A stretch of DNA of 64,000 nt from Ralstonia sp. 25mfcol4.1 (GCF_900104095.1 NZ_FNJO01000005.1:343432-407431); one strand, 5' to 3'; shown: positions 8,770 through 17,096, counted from the first letter of the stretch. Translations and numbers: made by a program. Notes: generated from the letters alone by a model not told the origin.

Positions 8770-9497
8770 CCAACAAGACCGTGCTCGTCACGGGTTCCTC
8801 GCGCGGCATTGGCCGCGCCATCGCGTTGCGCCTCGCGCACGATGGCTACGACGTGGTGGTGCATTGCCGCGCGCGGCGCGACGAGGCCGAGGCCGTGGCC
8901 GACGCCGCGCGGGCTTTCGGCCGCAATGCGCGCGTGCTGGCCTTCGACATTGCTGACCGCGAAACCACGGCCAGCACCCTTCTGGCCGACATCGAGGAAC
9001 ACGGCTGCTACTACGGGGTGGTCTGCAACGCAGGCCTGGCGCGCGATGCGGCGTTTCCCGCCATGACAGGCGACGAATGGGACGAAGTGGTGCATACCAA
9101 CCTGGATGCGTTCTACAACGTGCTGAACCCGCTGGTCATGCCGATGGTGCAGCGCCGCCAGGCCGGCCGCATCGTCACGCTGTCGTCGGTGTCGGGGCTG
9201 GTGGGCAACCGGGGACAGACCAACTACAGCGCGGCCAAGGCCGGCATCATAGGCGCCACCAAGGCGCTGGCCATCGAGCTGGCCAAGCGGCAGATCACGG
9301 TCAACTGCGTGGCCCCGGGACTGATCGATACAGAGATGATTGACGAACACGTGCGCGAAGAGGCACTGAAGATGATCCCGGCCCGACGTGTGGGAACGCC
9401 CGACGAAGTGGCCGCCACGGTGGCCTTCCTGCTTTCGCCAGATGCCGGTTACATTACACGCCAGGTGATTTCGGTGAACGGGGGGATGTTTGGATGA
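8766..9497 (+). CDS. 3-oxoacyl-ACP reductase (SDR, FabG-like)
   Basis: The 243-residue classical short-chain dehydrogenase has TGSSRGIG near residue 9 (NADPH binding), NAG at the end of beta-4, catalytic Ser in LSSVSG and YSAAKAG as the YxxxK motif, and a VNGGMFG C-terminus. It reduces beta-ketoacyl intermediates during polyene extension (ApeQ-type role). ATG 8766 overlaps the dehydratase stop; its stop overlaps the next ketosynthase start. A housekeeping FabG function is unlikely in this context. Confidence 0.9.
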   Translation: MTNKTVLVTGSSRGIGRAIALRLAHDGYDVVVHCRARRDEAEAVADAARAFGRNARVLAFDIADRETTASTLLADIEEHGCYYGVVCNAGLARDAAFPAMTGDEWDEVVHTNLDAFYNVLNPLVMPMVQRRQAGRIVTLSSVSGLVGNRGQTNYSAAKAGIIGATKALAIELAKRQITVNCVAPGLIDTEMIDEHVREEALKMIPARRVGTPDEVAATVAFLLSPDAGYITRQVISVNGGMFG

Positions 9498-10723
9498 AGC
9501 GGGTCGTAGTTACCGGCGCGGGCGCAGTGAGTGCCCTGGGCAACCATTGGCCGACGGTGCGCGAGCGCCTGGCCAGCGGGCGCAACGCCGTGGTGCAGAT
9601 GCCCGAGTGGGACGATATCCGGGGGCTTAACACCCGGCTCGGCGCGCCCGTGCCGGCGTTCACGCTGCCGCCGCATTACACGCGCAAGCTGACCAGGTCG
9701 ATGGGGCGGGTGTCGCTGATGGCAGTGCTGGCCAGCGAGGCCGCGCTGGCCGACGCCGGCCTGGCAGGCGATCCGCTGGTCACGAGCGGACGCATGGGCA
9801 TTGCGTACGGGTCCTCCACGGGCACGCCGTCGGCGGTGCAGGACTTCGGGCGCATGATGAGCGAGCGGTCGACCGAGGACATCAGCGCCACCACGTACAT
9901 CCGCATGATGCCGCACACCGCGGCGGTGAACATCGGCGTGTTCTTCGGCATCACGGGGCGCATCCTGACCACGTCAAGCGCGTGCACGTCCGGCAGCCAG
10001 GGCATTGGCTATGCGTACGAGACCATCCGTATGGGCAAGCAGGTGGCGATGCTGGCGGGCGGCGGGGAAGAGTTGGACGCCACCGAGGCGGCGGTGTTCG
10101 ACACACTGTTCGCCACCAGCACGCGCAACGATGCACCGCACACCACGCCGCGCCCGTTCGATGCCGACCGCGACGGCCTGGTGCTGGGGGAAGGGGCGGG
10201 GACGCTGGTGCTGGAGGAACTCGAACACGCGCAGGCGCGAGGCGCGCGTATCCTCGCCGAGATCGTCGGCTACGGCACTAATAGCGACGGCGCGCACGTG
10301 ACGCAGCCCCAGGCCGATACCATGGCCGTGGCCATGCGCCTGGCGCTGGAGGAAGCCGGCATTGCCCCCGGGGCGGTGGGCTACGTCAACGCGCACGGCA
10401 CGGCCACCGATCACGGCGATATCGCCGAATCGCATGCCACGCATGCGGTGTTCGGCCCGGATATCCCCATCAGTTCGCTCAAGAGCTTCATGGGCCATAC
10501 GCTGGGCGCGTGCGGCGCGCTGGAGGCCTGGATGACCATCGAGATGATGCGCGACCGCTGGTTTGCGCCCACGGCGAACCTGACCAGGCCGGACCCGCGC
10601 TGCGCGCCGCTGGACCACATCATGGGCGAGGGTCGCCGCATCGACACCGATTACGTGATGACCAACAATTTCGCGTTCGGGGGCATCAATACCGCGCTGG
10701 TATTCCGCCGCTGGCACACCTGA
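9494..10723 (+). CDS. Beta-ketoacyl-ACP synthase II-like (second ketosynthase)
   Basis: The 409-residue FabF-type enzyme has a complete active site: Cys164 in SSACTSGSQG, NAHGTATDHGD and FMGHTLGACG. Because the nucleophile is intact it is a working condensing enzyme and not a chain-length factor. It corresponds to the ApeR type, probably the initiating ketosynthase. It is the last gene of the overlapping chain; the following gene is separated by 73 nt with its own ribosome binding site. Confidence 0.9.
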   Translation: MKRVVVTGAGAVSALGNHWPTVRERLASGRNAVVQMPEWDDIRGLNTRLGAPVPAFTLPPHYTRKLTRSMGRVSLMAVLASEAALADAGLAGDPLVTSGRMGIAYGSSTGTPSAVQDFGRMMSERSTEDISATTYIRMMPHTAAVNIGVFFGITGRILTTSSACTSGSQGIGYAYETIRMGKQVAMLAGGGEELDATEAAVFDTLFATSTRNDAPHTTPRPFDADRDGLVLGEGAGTLVLEELEHAQARGARILAEIVGYGTNSDGAHVTQPQADTMAVAMRLALEEAGIAPGAVGYVNAHGTATDHGDIAESHATHAVFGPDIPISSLKSFMGHTLGACGALEAWMTIEMMRDRWFAPTANLTRPDPRCAPLDHIMGEGRRIDTDYVMTNNFAFGGINTALVFRRWHT

Positions 10724-10796
10724 ATCCGCAGCAATGCCGCGCCGCCGTGACGTAATTCGTCTAACCTGTTCCACAACCAAAAAGAAAGGAAGGTCA

Positions 10797-11246
10797 ATGA
10801 AACTCGCCGCCCTCCCGCTGGCTGCCGTTGCCTGTGCGGCCACACTGCTGTCCACGCCCGCCGCCGCGCGCGATACAAAGTACATGCTGCCGTTCGCCGA
10901 CGTGCTGAGCATGCCCGAAGCGCAGGAAAAGCTCGATGGCTCGGTGAAGTTCTATCTGTCGGGTGCCAAGACGCCCAAGGTGCTGGAAAAGAAGGACAGC
11001 GACGTCTCGAACAAGAAGACCAACGGTGTGGGAAAGAGCGACGAGGAGGCCTGCCGCTGGGCCGCGCTGTCCGCGCTGATCGCCTTCCAGGAGAAGGCCA
11101 AGTCGGTGGGCGCCAACGCGGTGGTCGACATGGTGAGCTATTACAGGAAGGATACCAACGCCAGCGCGACGGAGTACGAATGCCACGCCGGAGCCGTGGT
11201 GGCGGGCGTTACCCTCAAGGGCACGTACGCCAACGTGGCGAACTGA
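10797..11246 (+). CDS. Small exported protein (often annotated 'excinuclease ATPase subunit')
   Basis: The 149-residue protein has a clear Sec signal peptide (MKLAALPLAAVACAATLLSTPAAA, cleavage near residue 24) and a strong Shine-Dalgarno (AAGAAAGGAAGG) a few bases upstream of the ATG. The mature part contains a C-rich, heavy-metal-domain-like segment (ACRWAALSALIAFQEKAKSVGANAVVDMVSYY) resembling YbjQ-like folds. Homologues in Burkholderiales carry a misleading 'excinuclease' label; it has no ATPase motif. Role unknown. It lies between the second ketosynthase and the PPTase, so it may be co-transcribed with them. Confidence 0.7.
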   Translation: MKLAALPLAAVACAATLLSTPAAARDTKYMLPFADVLSMPEAQEKLDGSVKFYLSGAKTPKVLEKKDSDVSNKKTNGVGKSDEEACRWAALSALIAFQEKAKSVGANAVVDMVSYYRKDTNASATEYECHAGAVVAGVTLKGTYANVAN

Positions 11247-11296
11247 TCCGTCACCCAGACACGCTGCGCCAGAAGCTGCCGAAGGAACCCGTCACC

Positions 11297-11995
11297 ATGC
11301 CGATTGCCCTGCGTACCGGATCGGTCATGGCCTTTGCCGCCATGGCGCCACCTGTCAGCCGCTGGATGTCCGCCGAGGAACTGGCGCGGCTGGCGGCCAT
11401 GCGGGCGCAGCAACGCGCCGAGCAGTTCGCGGCGGGCCGCTGGCTGGCGCGGCGGCTGCTGGCCGTGACCTTCGGGGGCGATGCATCGGAATGGGCGCTG
11501 TCGGCGGCGGAGGACGCGCCGCCGCTGGCGACCCATGTGGCCGGCGCGGTGGGTACGCCGGTTTTCGTCTCGATTGCCCACTCGGGCGATCACCTTGCCT
11601 GTGCGGTCTCCGACATGCCGGTCGGCGTCGATATCGAGGAACTGCAGCCGCGCCGCCATCTGGATACGCTGATCGAGGCCACGACCACGGAGGGCGAGCG
11701 CGCGGCGCTGCCCGAACTGCTGGCCGATGGCGACGAGGATGCCCGCATGCTGGCGTTCTTCCAGCTCTGGACGCTCAAGGAGGCGTGGATCAAGTGCCAC
11801 GGTGGCAACCTGTTCCAGACCATGATGGGACAGCTGGTGGAGGCCAGGCCGTCGCCCCTGGCGCAGGCCAACGGGCTGACCTGGCGCCGCAAGAATGCCG
11901 TGCTGGCGCTGGCCGCCGCGTCGGGGCTGGAGGATGACCTCGGTCTGCCGCAGGCCGCCGGCTGGCGGCTGCACGCGCAGGAAACCGTCGATTGA
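11297..11995 (+). CDS. 4'-phosphopantetheinyl transferase, Sfp type
   Basis: The 232-residue protein has the two family signatures: VGVDIEE near residue 108 (Mg/CoA binding) and WTLKEAWIK near residue 157 (WxxKEA). It would convert apo acyl carrier proteins of the pigment pathway to the holo form; the carrier proteins themselves must be encoded left of the window. The ATG at 11297 was chosen because the upstream part of the frame runs into the preceding gene. Likely the last gene of the pigment operon; it converges with the IclR gene 15 nt away. Confidence 0.87.
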   Translation: MPIALRTGSVMAFAAMAPPVSRWMSAEELARLAAMRAQQRAEQFAAGRWLARRLLAVTFGGDASEWALSAAEDAPPLATHVAGAVGTPVFVSIAHSGDHLACAVSDMPVGVDIEELQPRRHLDTLIEATTTEGERAALPELLADGDEDARMLAFFQLWTLKEAWIKCHGGNLFQTMMGQLVEARPSPLAQANGLTWRRKNAVLALAAASGLEDDLGLPQAAGWRLHAQETVD

Positions 11996-12010
11996 CCCTG
12001 GGCGCGACGC

Positions 12011-12781
12011 TCAGGTCTTTTCCAGCGAGGCGCACGCCGCGCGCAGGATGGCAGCGTAGTGCTCCAGGTGCGGCTCGATCCGGTACACCGGCCCCGCGAT
12101 CGAAATCGCATAGCATTCCCCCGACAGCCGCACCGGCCAGGCCAGCGCACCCACGTCGGGCATCGATTCACTGAGGTTGACGTAGGCGCCGCGTTCGCGC
12201 GCCTGGCGCAGGTCGGCTTCCAGCGTAGCGGGCGTGGTCAGCGTGCGGGGCGTAAAGCCCTGGAACGCCAGCCGGGGCAGCAGCGCGGCGCGTTCGCCAT
12301 CGTCCATCGCCGCCAGCAGCGCCTTGCCGATGGAGTTGGCGTGCAGCTCGCGCCGTTCGCCTGCCGTGGCGATATAGCGAATCGCGTGCGGGGATTCGAG
12401 CACGTCCAGGTAGACCACGGACGTGCCTTCATGCAGCTTGCCGATGACGATGGTTTCTCCGGTGGCGTCGCGCAATTCGCTCATCGTGCCATGGACGCGG
12501 TCAAGTACCGGATCGTGCCGGGCAATCTGCTGGGCCATGGCCAGCAGCCGCCCCGTGGGGTAGTAGCCCTGCCGGCGGGCGGTTTCGTAGAGATAGCCCA
12601 GCGATGTCAGGGTGCGGATCAGCGCCAGGCAGCTCGATGCCGGCACCGCCAGCAGGCGCGCCAGTTCCGACAGCGACAGCGCCCGCCGTTCACGCGCAAA
12701 GGTCTCGATGATCTCGATGACCCGCAGGGCGGTCTTGACGTTCATTGCCGGGGGTTTTGCGGACTCTGGGCGCTCTGGCAT
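12011..12781 (-). CDS. IclR-family transcriptional regulator
   Basis: About 256 residues: an N-terminal winged helix (VKTALRVIEIIETF...LSLSELARLLAVPASSCLALIRTLTSLGYL) followed by a GAF-like effector domain with the family segment IRYIATAGERRELHANSIGKALLA. Starts at 12781, 12745 and GTG 12853 are all possible; 12781 gives a typical family length. The gene is divergent from hipBA and convergent with the pigment operon. Its target and effector are not evident; the region of repeats between it and hipB could hold its operator. Confidence 0.85.
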   Translation of the reverse strand: MPERPESAKPPAMNVKTALRVIEIIETFARERRALSLSELARLLAVPASSCLALIRTLTSLGYLYETARRQGYYPTGRLLAMAQQIARHDPVLDRVHGTMSELRDATGETIVIGKLHEGTSVVYLDVLESPHAIRYIATAGERRELHANSIGKALLAAMDDGERAALLPRLAFQGFTPRTLTTPATLEADLRQARERGAYVNLSESMPDVGALAWPVRLSGECYAISIAGPVYRIEPHLEHYAAILRAACASLEKT

Positions 12782-12889
12782 GGGGCTGGGCAGGATCGGA
12801 CGGGCGCGGTTCGGGGTGGCCCGGGCTGGGGCCGTCGGGGCGGACTGTAGCACGGCGGCGACCGCAGGCGCACCCGAAAGCGCATCTGG

Positions 12890-12997
12890 TACAACCTTTA
12901 CGTAGTAAAACGACTTTACAACCTATCCGTTGTAACTTGAAAATACAACCTTTACGTAGTAAAACGGCTTTACAACGCAGATGTTGTGAATCTGGTT
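12890..12997. repeat. Two 54-bp-period repeats with operator-like palindromes
   Basis: A 33-bp sequence at 12890-12922 recurs at 12944-12976 with one mismatch (12913 versus 12967). Each copy contains the palindrome TTTAC-GTA-GTAAA (12897-12909 and 12951-12963) and ends in TTACAAC, which pairs with GTTGTAA six bases later (12916-12935, perfect) or GTTGTGA (12970-12989, one mismatch). The AT-rich block ends 23 bp before hipB and is probably the autoregulatory operator region of hipBA; it may also serve the divergent IclR gene. Confidence 0.75.
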
Positions 12998-13019
12998 CCG
13001 ACGCGTTCGCGCAGCCCCC

Positions 13020-13409
13020 ATGGCCAACCAATATCCCATCCGAATCCTGACCCAGCTCAATCCGGTATTGCAGGGCTTTCGCCGGTCGCGCGGCCTGACG
13101 CAGGCCGAGGTAGCGGCACGCCTCGGTGTCAGCCAGCAAAGCTACGCCCGCCTGGAAGCCAATCCTGGACGCGCCAGTATGGCGCGCGTCCTGGCGGTGC
13201 TGCAGGCGTTGGAGGTGGATCTGCTACTGGCGCCGCGCGGCGCGGCGGCGGCCGCGGATTCCACTGATGCGGCCGGCGCCGGGAATGTCCGGCGCAGCAA
13301 GGCTGACAGGCCCGGCAAGCCCGGCACCGCCCAGGCAAAGGCGCGGCCAGCCGGCACGGCCGCCCGCCGCCAGTCCAAGCCCGACCAGGGATCGGGAGAG
13401 GACTGGTAA
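13020..13409 (+). CDS. hipB: HipB-like antitoxin, XRE-type DNA-binding protein
   Basis: The 129-residue protein has an N-terminal Cro/C1 helix-turn-helix (LRGFRRSRGLTQAEVAARLGVSQQSYARLE region, about residues 15-50) and a basic, low-complexity Ala/Pro/Lys-rich tail ending GEDW. Antitoxins of this family bind the HipA kinase and repress their operon. It is longer than E. coli HipB (88 residues) because of the tail; the C-terminal Trp recalls the functionally important terminal Trp of the E. coli protein. Its stop overlaps the hipA ATG (TAATG). Confidence 0.88.
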   Translation: MANQYPIRILTQLNPVLQGFRRSRGLTQAEVAARLGVSQQSYARLEANPGRASMARVLAVLQALEVDLLLAPRGAAAAADSTDAAGAGNVRRSKADRPGKPGTAQAKARPAGTAARRQSKPDQGSGEDW

Positions 13410-14731
13410 TGGGCAGGCGTCCGCTCCGGCGCCGGCTTGGCGTCTGGATGAACGGCTGGATGACGGGCACGTGGGAACGGGGCACCGACGGCGAGTCGTT
13501 TGCCTACGACGCCGACTGGATGGAGAGCAGCCAGGGGCGTCCCCTTTCCCTCTCGCTGCCATTCCGGTCCGATGCCGCCCCGTATCGCGGTGGCGTGGTC
13601 ACGGACTACTTCGACAACCTGCTGCCCGACAGCGATGCCATCCGCCGCCGGCTGGCGCAGCGCCATCGCACCCAAGGCACCGGCCCGTTCGACCTGCTGG
13701 CCGCGCTGGGGCGCGACTGCGTCGGCGCACTGCAACTGCTGCCCGAAGGCGCCGAGCCCGAAGGGCTGCGCACCATCGAGGGCACGCCGCTGGATGAGGC
13801 GGCCATCGCGCGGCTGCTGCACGATGCCACGCGCAGCGCACCGCTCGGCCAGCACGACGACGAAGGCGACTTGCGGCTGTCGATTGCCGGCGCGCAGGAA
13901 AAGACCGCGCTGCTGCATCACGGGGGGCAATGGCTGCTGCCGCGCGGCAGCACCCCCACCACCCATATCCTCAAGCTGCCGCTGGGACTGGTTGGCAACA
14001 TGCGCGCGGACATGCGCACGTCGGTCGAAAACGAATGGCTGTGCGCCCGGATGGTGGGCCACTTTGGCCTGCCCATCGCCGATTGCGCCATCGAAACGTT
14101 CGAGGATCAGAAGGTGCTGGTGGTGGAACGCTTCGACCGGCGGCTGGCGCCCGACGGCAGCTGGATCATCCGCCTGCCGCAGGAGGACTTTTGCCAGGCG
14201 CTGGGCCTGTCGCCGCTGTCGAAGTATCAGGCCGACGGCGGGCCAGGCATCGCCGACATCATGAGCGTGCTGGCGGCGTCCGAAACTCCGGCCCATGATC
14301 GTCGTAATTTCTTCAAAACGCAGATCCTGTTCTGGCTGCTGGCCGCGACGGACGGGCACGCCAAGAACTTCAGCCTGTCGATCGGGCCGGGCGGCCGTTA
14401 CTGGTCGACGCCGCTGTACGACGTGCTGTCGGCGTTTCCGATCATGGGCGGCGGTGCAAACCAGTTGGCGCCGCAGAAGGCCCGCATGGCCATGGCCGTG
14501 CGCGGCACGCAGAACCACTATCGCATTGCGCAGATCATGCGCCGGCACTGGCTGGAGCAGGGGCGGCTGGTGGGCCTGCCTGCCGATGACGTCGAGGCCA
14601 TCCTGATGGAACTGAAGGCCGCCGTCGAACCGGCCATCGACGCCACGGTGGCCGAATTGCCGGCGACGTTTCCGCAGGACGTGGCCGAGCGCGTGTTCGA
14701 GGGCCTACGGGCGCAGGCCAGGCGGCTCTGA
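13409..14731 (+). CDS. hipA: HipA-family Ser/Thr kinase toxin
   Basis: The 440-residue protein is full length. The N-terminal subdomain (residues 1-110) is followed by LSIAGAQEKTALL (Ser158, equivalent to the autophosphorylated P-loop serine Ser150 of E. coli HipA), TDGHAKNFSL with catalytic Asp315, and LYDVLSAFP with the metal-binding Asp. E. coli HipA phosphorylates glutamyl-tRNA synthetase and induces dormancy. All key residues are present, so the toxin should be active. It is translationally coupled to hipB. Confidence 0.92.
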   Translation: MGRRPLRRRLGVWMNGWMTGTWERGTDGESFAYDADWMESSQGRPLSLSLPFRSDAAPYRGGVVTDYFDNLLPDSDAIRRRLAQRHRTQGTGPFDLLAALGRDCVGALQLLPEGAEPEGLRTIEGTPLDEAAIARLLHDATRSAPLGQHDDEGDLRLSIAGAQEKTALLHHGGQWLLPRGSTPTTHILKLPLGLVGNMRADMRTSVENEWLCARMVGHFGLPIADCAIETFEDQKVLVVERFDRRLAPDGSWIIRLPQEDFCQALGLSPLSKYQADGGPGIADIMSVLAASETPAHDRRNFFKTQILFWLLAATDGHAKNFSLSIGPGGRYWSTPLYDVLSAFPIMGGGANQLAPQKARMAMAVRGTQNHYRIAQIMRRHWLEQGRLVGLPADDVEAILMELKAAVEPAIDATVAELPATFPQDVAERVFEGLRAQARRL

Positions 14732-14909
14732 GCATCGGCCGCTGTCGGGTGGCGATTTGTACCGTTGTGTATCAAGACGGCGGGCCGATACGTCGACACA
14801 CCGAACGCGCGCTTGCGCCACACGGACGCGATACGTCCAACCCTTCCAATAGGCTCCATGGCGATTGCGCACGGTGCGCCGCCAACCATCGGTCCGGCTG
14901 GAGCCCCCT

Positions 14910-15080
14910 ATGTCGAAAATCAACATCGCGTTGCAGCTGACGAGGACAGTGTTCTCGTCGCTGCCACCGGGTGCGCTCCAGGGGTTGACGCTGGCGGCCG
15001 CAGTCGTTGCCACCGCCACGGCCTGCGTGGCGCTGGTGATTGCGCTGCCGGCGCAGCCTGTACCGGACTTCCAGAACTAG
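14910..15080 (+). CDS. Small single-span membrane protein, hypothetical
   Basis: A 56-residue ORF with GGAG at 14900-14903, six bases before the ATG, and one hydrophobic segment (about residues 26-47, LTLAAAVVATATACVALVIAL). It ends 28 nt before the hydrolase gene, which has its own ribosome binding site, so the two may be co-transcribed. No family recognised; function unknown. The 178 bp between hipA and this gene show no other gene. Confidence 0.45.
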   Translation: MSKINIALQLTRTVFSSLPPGALQGLTLAAAVVATATACVALVIALPAQPVPDFQN

Positions 15081-15108
15081 TCTTGCCGGAATAAACGGAG
15101 AAACCGCA

Positions 15109-15918
15109 ATGTGGAATCGCAAGCTGACGCACAACCGAACCATCGTATCGCTGGCCCTGGCCACCATCGGGCTGACCGCCGCTGCGGCGGCGCAGGCCGC
15201 GCCGCCCGCAGCCGAGGCCGCTGACAGGCAACCGTCGGTGGTCATCGTGCACGGTGCCTTTGCCGATGGTTCGGACTGGGCCAAGGTCATTCCGCTGCTG
15301 CAGGCCAGGGGCGTGAAGGTGCAGGCCGTGCAGAACGGTCTGGAATCGCTGGCCGGCGACGTGGCGGCCACGCGCCGCGCCATCGACAATCAGCCGGGCA
15401 AGGTGGTGCTGGTGGGGCATTCGTGGGGCGGCACGGTGATTACCGAGGCGGGCGCCAACGACAAGGTGTCGGCGCTGGTCTACGTCGCCGCCTTCGCGCC
15501 GGAAGCGGGCCAGTCCACCGAGGAAGCCGGCAAGGCATTCCCGCCCGCGCCGGGTATCGGCAAGCTGGTGGCCGACAAGGAGGGATACCTGTCGCTGCCG
15601 CCGCAAGCGGTGGCCAGCGATTTCGCGCAGGACGTGCCCGCCGCCCAGGCCCGCGTGATGGCCGCGACCCAGGGCCCGATCCAGGCAAAGGCATTTGGAG
15701 AAAAAACGAGTGTCGCGGCGTGGGCCAGCCGGCCGTCGTGGTACATCGTCAGCGCCAACGATCGCATGATCCCGCCCGATCTGGAACGTGCGATGGCCAG
15801 GCGCATTGGCGCCAGGGTGACCACGCTGCCGACCAGCCACGTACCGCAGCAATCCCGGCCTGCCGACGTGGCGAAGGTCATCCTCGATGCCGTGCAGACG
15901 GTGAAGACGCAGAACTGA
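15109..15918 (+). CDS. Secreted alpha/beta-hydrolase
   Basis: The 269-residue protein has a signal peptide of about 31 residues (ending AAAAAQAA), then VVIVHGAFADGSDW (oxyanion-hole HG), the nucleophile elbow GHSWGG and a late SANDRMIPP (acid) and TSHVP (His). It therefore has a full Ser-Asp-His triad and probably hydrolyses a small ester in the periplasm. Its substrate cannot be told from sequence. GGAG lies 8 nt before the ATG; the frame is open further upstream but without a ribosome binding site. Confidence 0.85.
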   Translation: MWNRKLTHNRTIVSLALATIGLTAAAAAQAAPPAAEAADRQPSVVIVHGAFADGSDWAKVIPLLQARGVKVQAVQNGLESLAGDVAATRRAIDNQPGKVVLVGHSWGGTVITEAGANDKVSALVYVAAFAPEAGQSTEEAGKAFPPAPGIGKLVADKEGYLSLPPQAVASDFAQDVPAAQARVMAATQGPIQAKAFGEKTSVAAWASRPSWYIVSANDRMIPPDLERAMARRIGARVTTLPTSHVPQQSRPADVAKVILDAVQTVKTQN

Positions 15919-15965
15919 TACGGGGGCGGAAGCAGGGCGGCATCGAAGTCGGCCGCCATGCGCTT

Positions 15966-15989
15966 CCCTTTCCCGCGACCGGGAGAGGG
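15966..15989. terminator. Hairpin between convergent genes
   Basis: CCCTTTCCCG (15966-15975) and CGGGAGAGGG (15980-15989) form a 10-bp stem with one mismatch and a 4-nt loop. It lies between the hydrolase and the convergent DUF4198 gene. There is no T-tract, so termination is an inference from position. Confidence 0.4.
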
Positions 15990-16000
15990 ATGTCCCCCAC

Positions 16001-16729
16001 TTACTTGTTCGGCGTTGCCGCCGGGCCGGCCGGCAGTGGGTCGATGCCGTCGCGCTTGACGTAGGTGACGGACGTCACAAGGCTGGTGGTGGTGTACTTT
16101 TCCACGCCGCTGGCGCCCTGGCGTTCGCCGGGCTGCGCGTCGGTGTGGGTGATTTCGGCGACGTACATGCCCTTCCACGGCATGTCGAACGTCACCAGGC
16201 CCTGATCGTCGGTGCGGCCTTCCTTGGCCCACCCCGATTGCGTCACCAGTGCCACCTTCGCCTTGGGCAGCGGCTTGCCCTGGTAGTACGCCTTGAAGGC
16301 GCCGGGCTGGCCGGCGGGCACCAGGTCGAGCGTCAGCTTCGGCGGCAGGGCAGAGAAATCCGATACCCACCGGGCCGCCGGGTAGTAGCGGCTGGTGACC
16401 TCGGCATCGCCGCGCTTGAACGTACGCAGCGGGTAGCGGGCGTCTTCGGCCACCAGCGCGTCGCGTTCGCCCAGCGTGAACGGCAACTGGAAGCCGTCGG
16501 CGGTCTTCACGCCGTTCGCCGTCTTGTCGCCGCCCGCCGCCAGCAGCGTGGCGGTGGGCGTGCCGAACTTGTCGAGCAGACCGGGCGATACCTCGCGCAG
16601 GTTGTCACCGAATTCGCCGAAGCGGATCGACGCCGGGTGGCCGGTCGGCTGCTCGATCCAGATCTGGTGCGCCTGGGCCGCGCCGGACAGCGCGAGCAGG
16701 GCAGCGGCAAGGGAAATGGTCTTGTTCAT
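16001..16729 (-). CDS. DUF4198 periplasmic protein, iron-regulated
   Basis: The 242-residue protein has a Sec signal peptide (MNKTISLAAALLALSGAAQA) followed directly by HQIWIEQP, the usual mature start of DUF4198 proteins, which are thought to help metal (Ni/Co/Fe) uptake with TonB-dependent receptors. A GGAG lies 10 nt upstream of the ATG. The Fur box upstream (16757-16775) says it is made under iron limitation. No TonB receptor is adjacent in the window. Confidence 0.8.
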   Translation of the reverse strand: MNKTISLAAALLALSGAAQAHQIWIEQPTGHPASIRFGEFGDNLREVSPGLLDKFGTPTATLLAAGGDKTANGVKTADGFQLPFTLGERDALVAEDARYPLRTFKRGDAEVTSRYYPAARWVSDFSALPPKLTLDLVPAGQPGAFKAYYQGKPLPKAKVALVTQSGWAKEGRTDDQGLVTFDMPWKGMYVAEITHTDAQPGERQGASGVEKYTTTSLVTSVTYVKRDGIDPLPAGPAATPNK

Positions 16730-16756
16730 GTGAAGCGGGCCTCCTCGGCGCAATCT

Positions 16757-16775
16757 TGAAATGGTAATCATTATT
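16757..16775. promoter_or_regulatory. Fur box
   Basis: The 19 bp match the Fur consensus GATAATGATAATCATTATC at 14 of 19 positions, and at 14 of 15 across its core (positions 4-18). It sits 28-46 bp upstream of the DUF4198 start, a normal operator position. Confidence 0.75.
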
Positions 16776-17021
16776 ATCTGAAATGCCGTGTGACTGTCAA
16801 AGAACATTGTCTAGGCGAGGTGTCCGCCGCGTTGTGCGTGCCACACAGACATTGGAGACATGAAGACCGGTGGCGGCTGGATTATGCCAAAAGACATCGG
16901 CCGGAATCCCGCGGATTACCGTCATTTTCAAGCGGCGCCATTATTCTGACAAAATTGTAATGCTCAACGATTAAGAGAAAACCCTCGAATTGCAAATAGA
17001 CGTTAAAAGATCACCTATAAC

Positions 17022-17096
17022 TAGAGCCTACGTGTTGCGAACTGGTGTCACGCATCACGCCTCCGCCCGCCTGTGCTAGCCTGCGGGCTTTTTTTT
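17022..17096 (+). ncRNA. Candidate small RNA ending in an intrinsic terminator
   Basis: GCCCGC (17065-17070) pairs with GCGGGC (17083-17088) and is followed by eight T's (17089-17096): a clear rho-independent terminator on the plus strand with no plus-strand gene within 1.1 kb upstream. A TATAAC at 17016-17021 could be its -10 element, giving an RNA of about 70 nt. No good -35 at 17 bp was found. The terminator is solid; the RNA is inferred. Confidence 0.45.

Noticed and set aside
12011..12853. GTG 12853 as start of the IclR gene
   Set aside because: It adds an Ala/Pro/Arg-rich stretch without a ribosome binding site; ATG 12781 gives a family-typical length.
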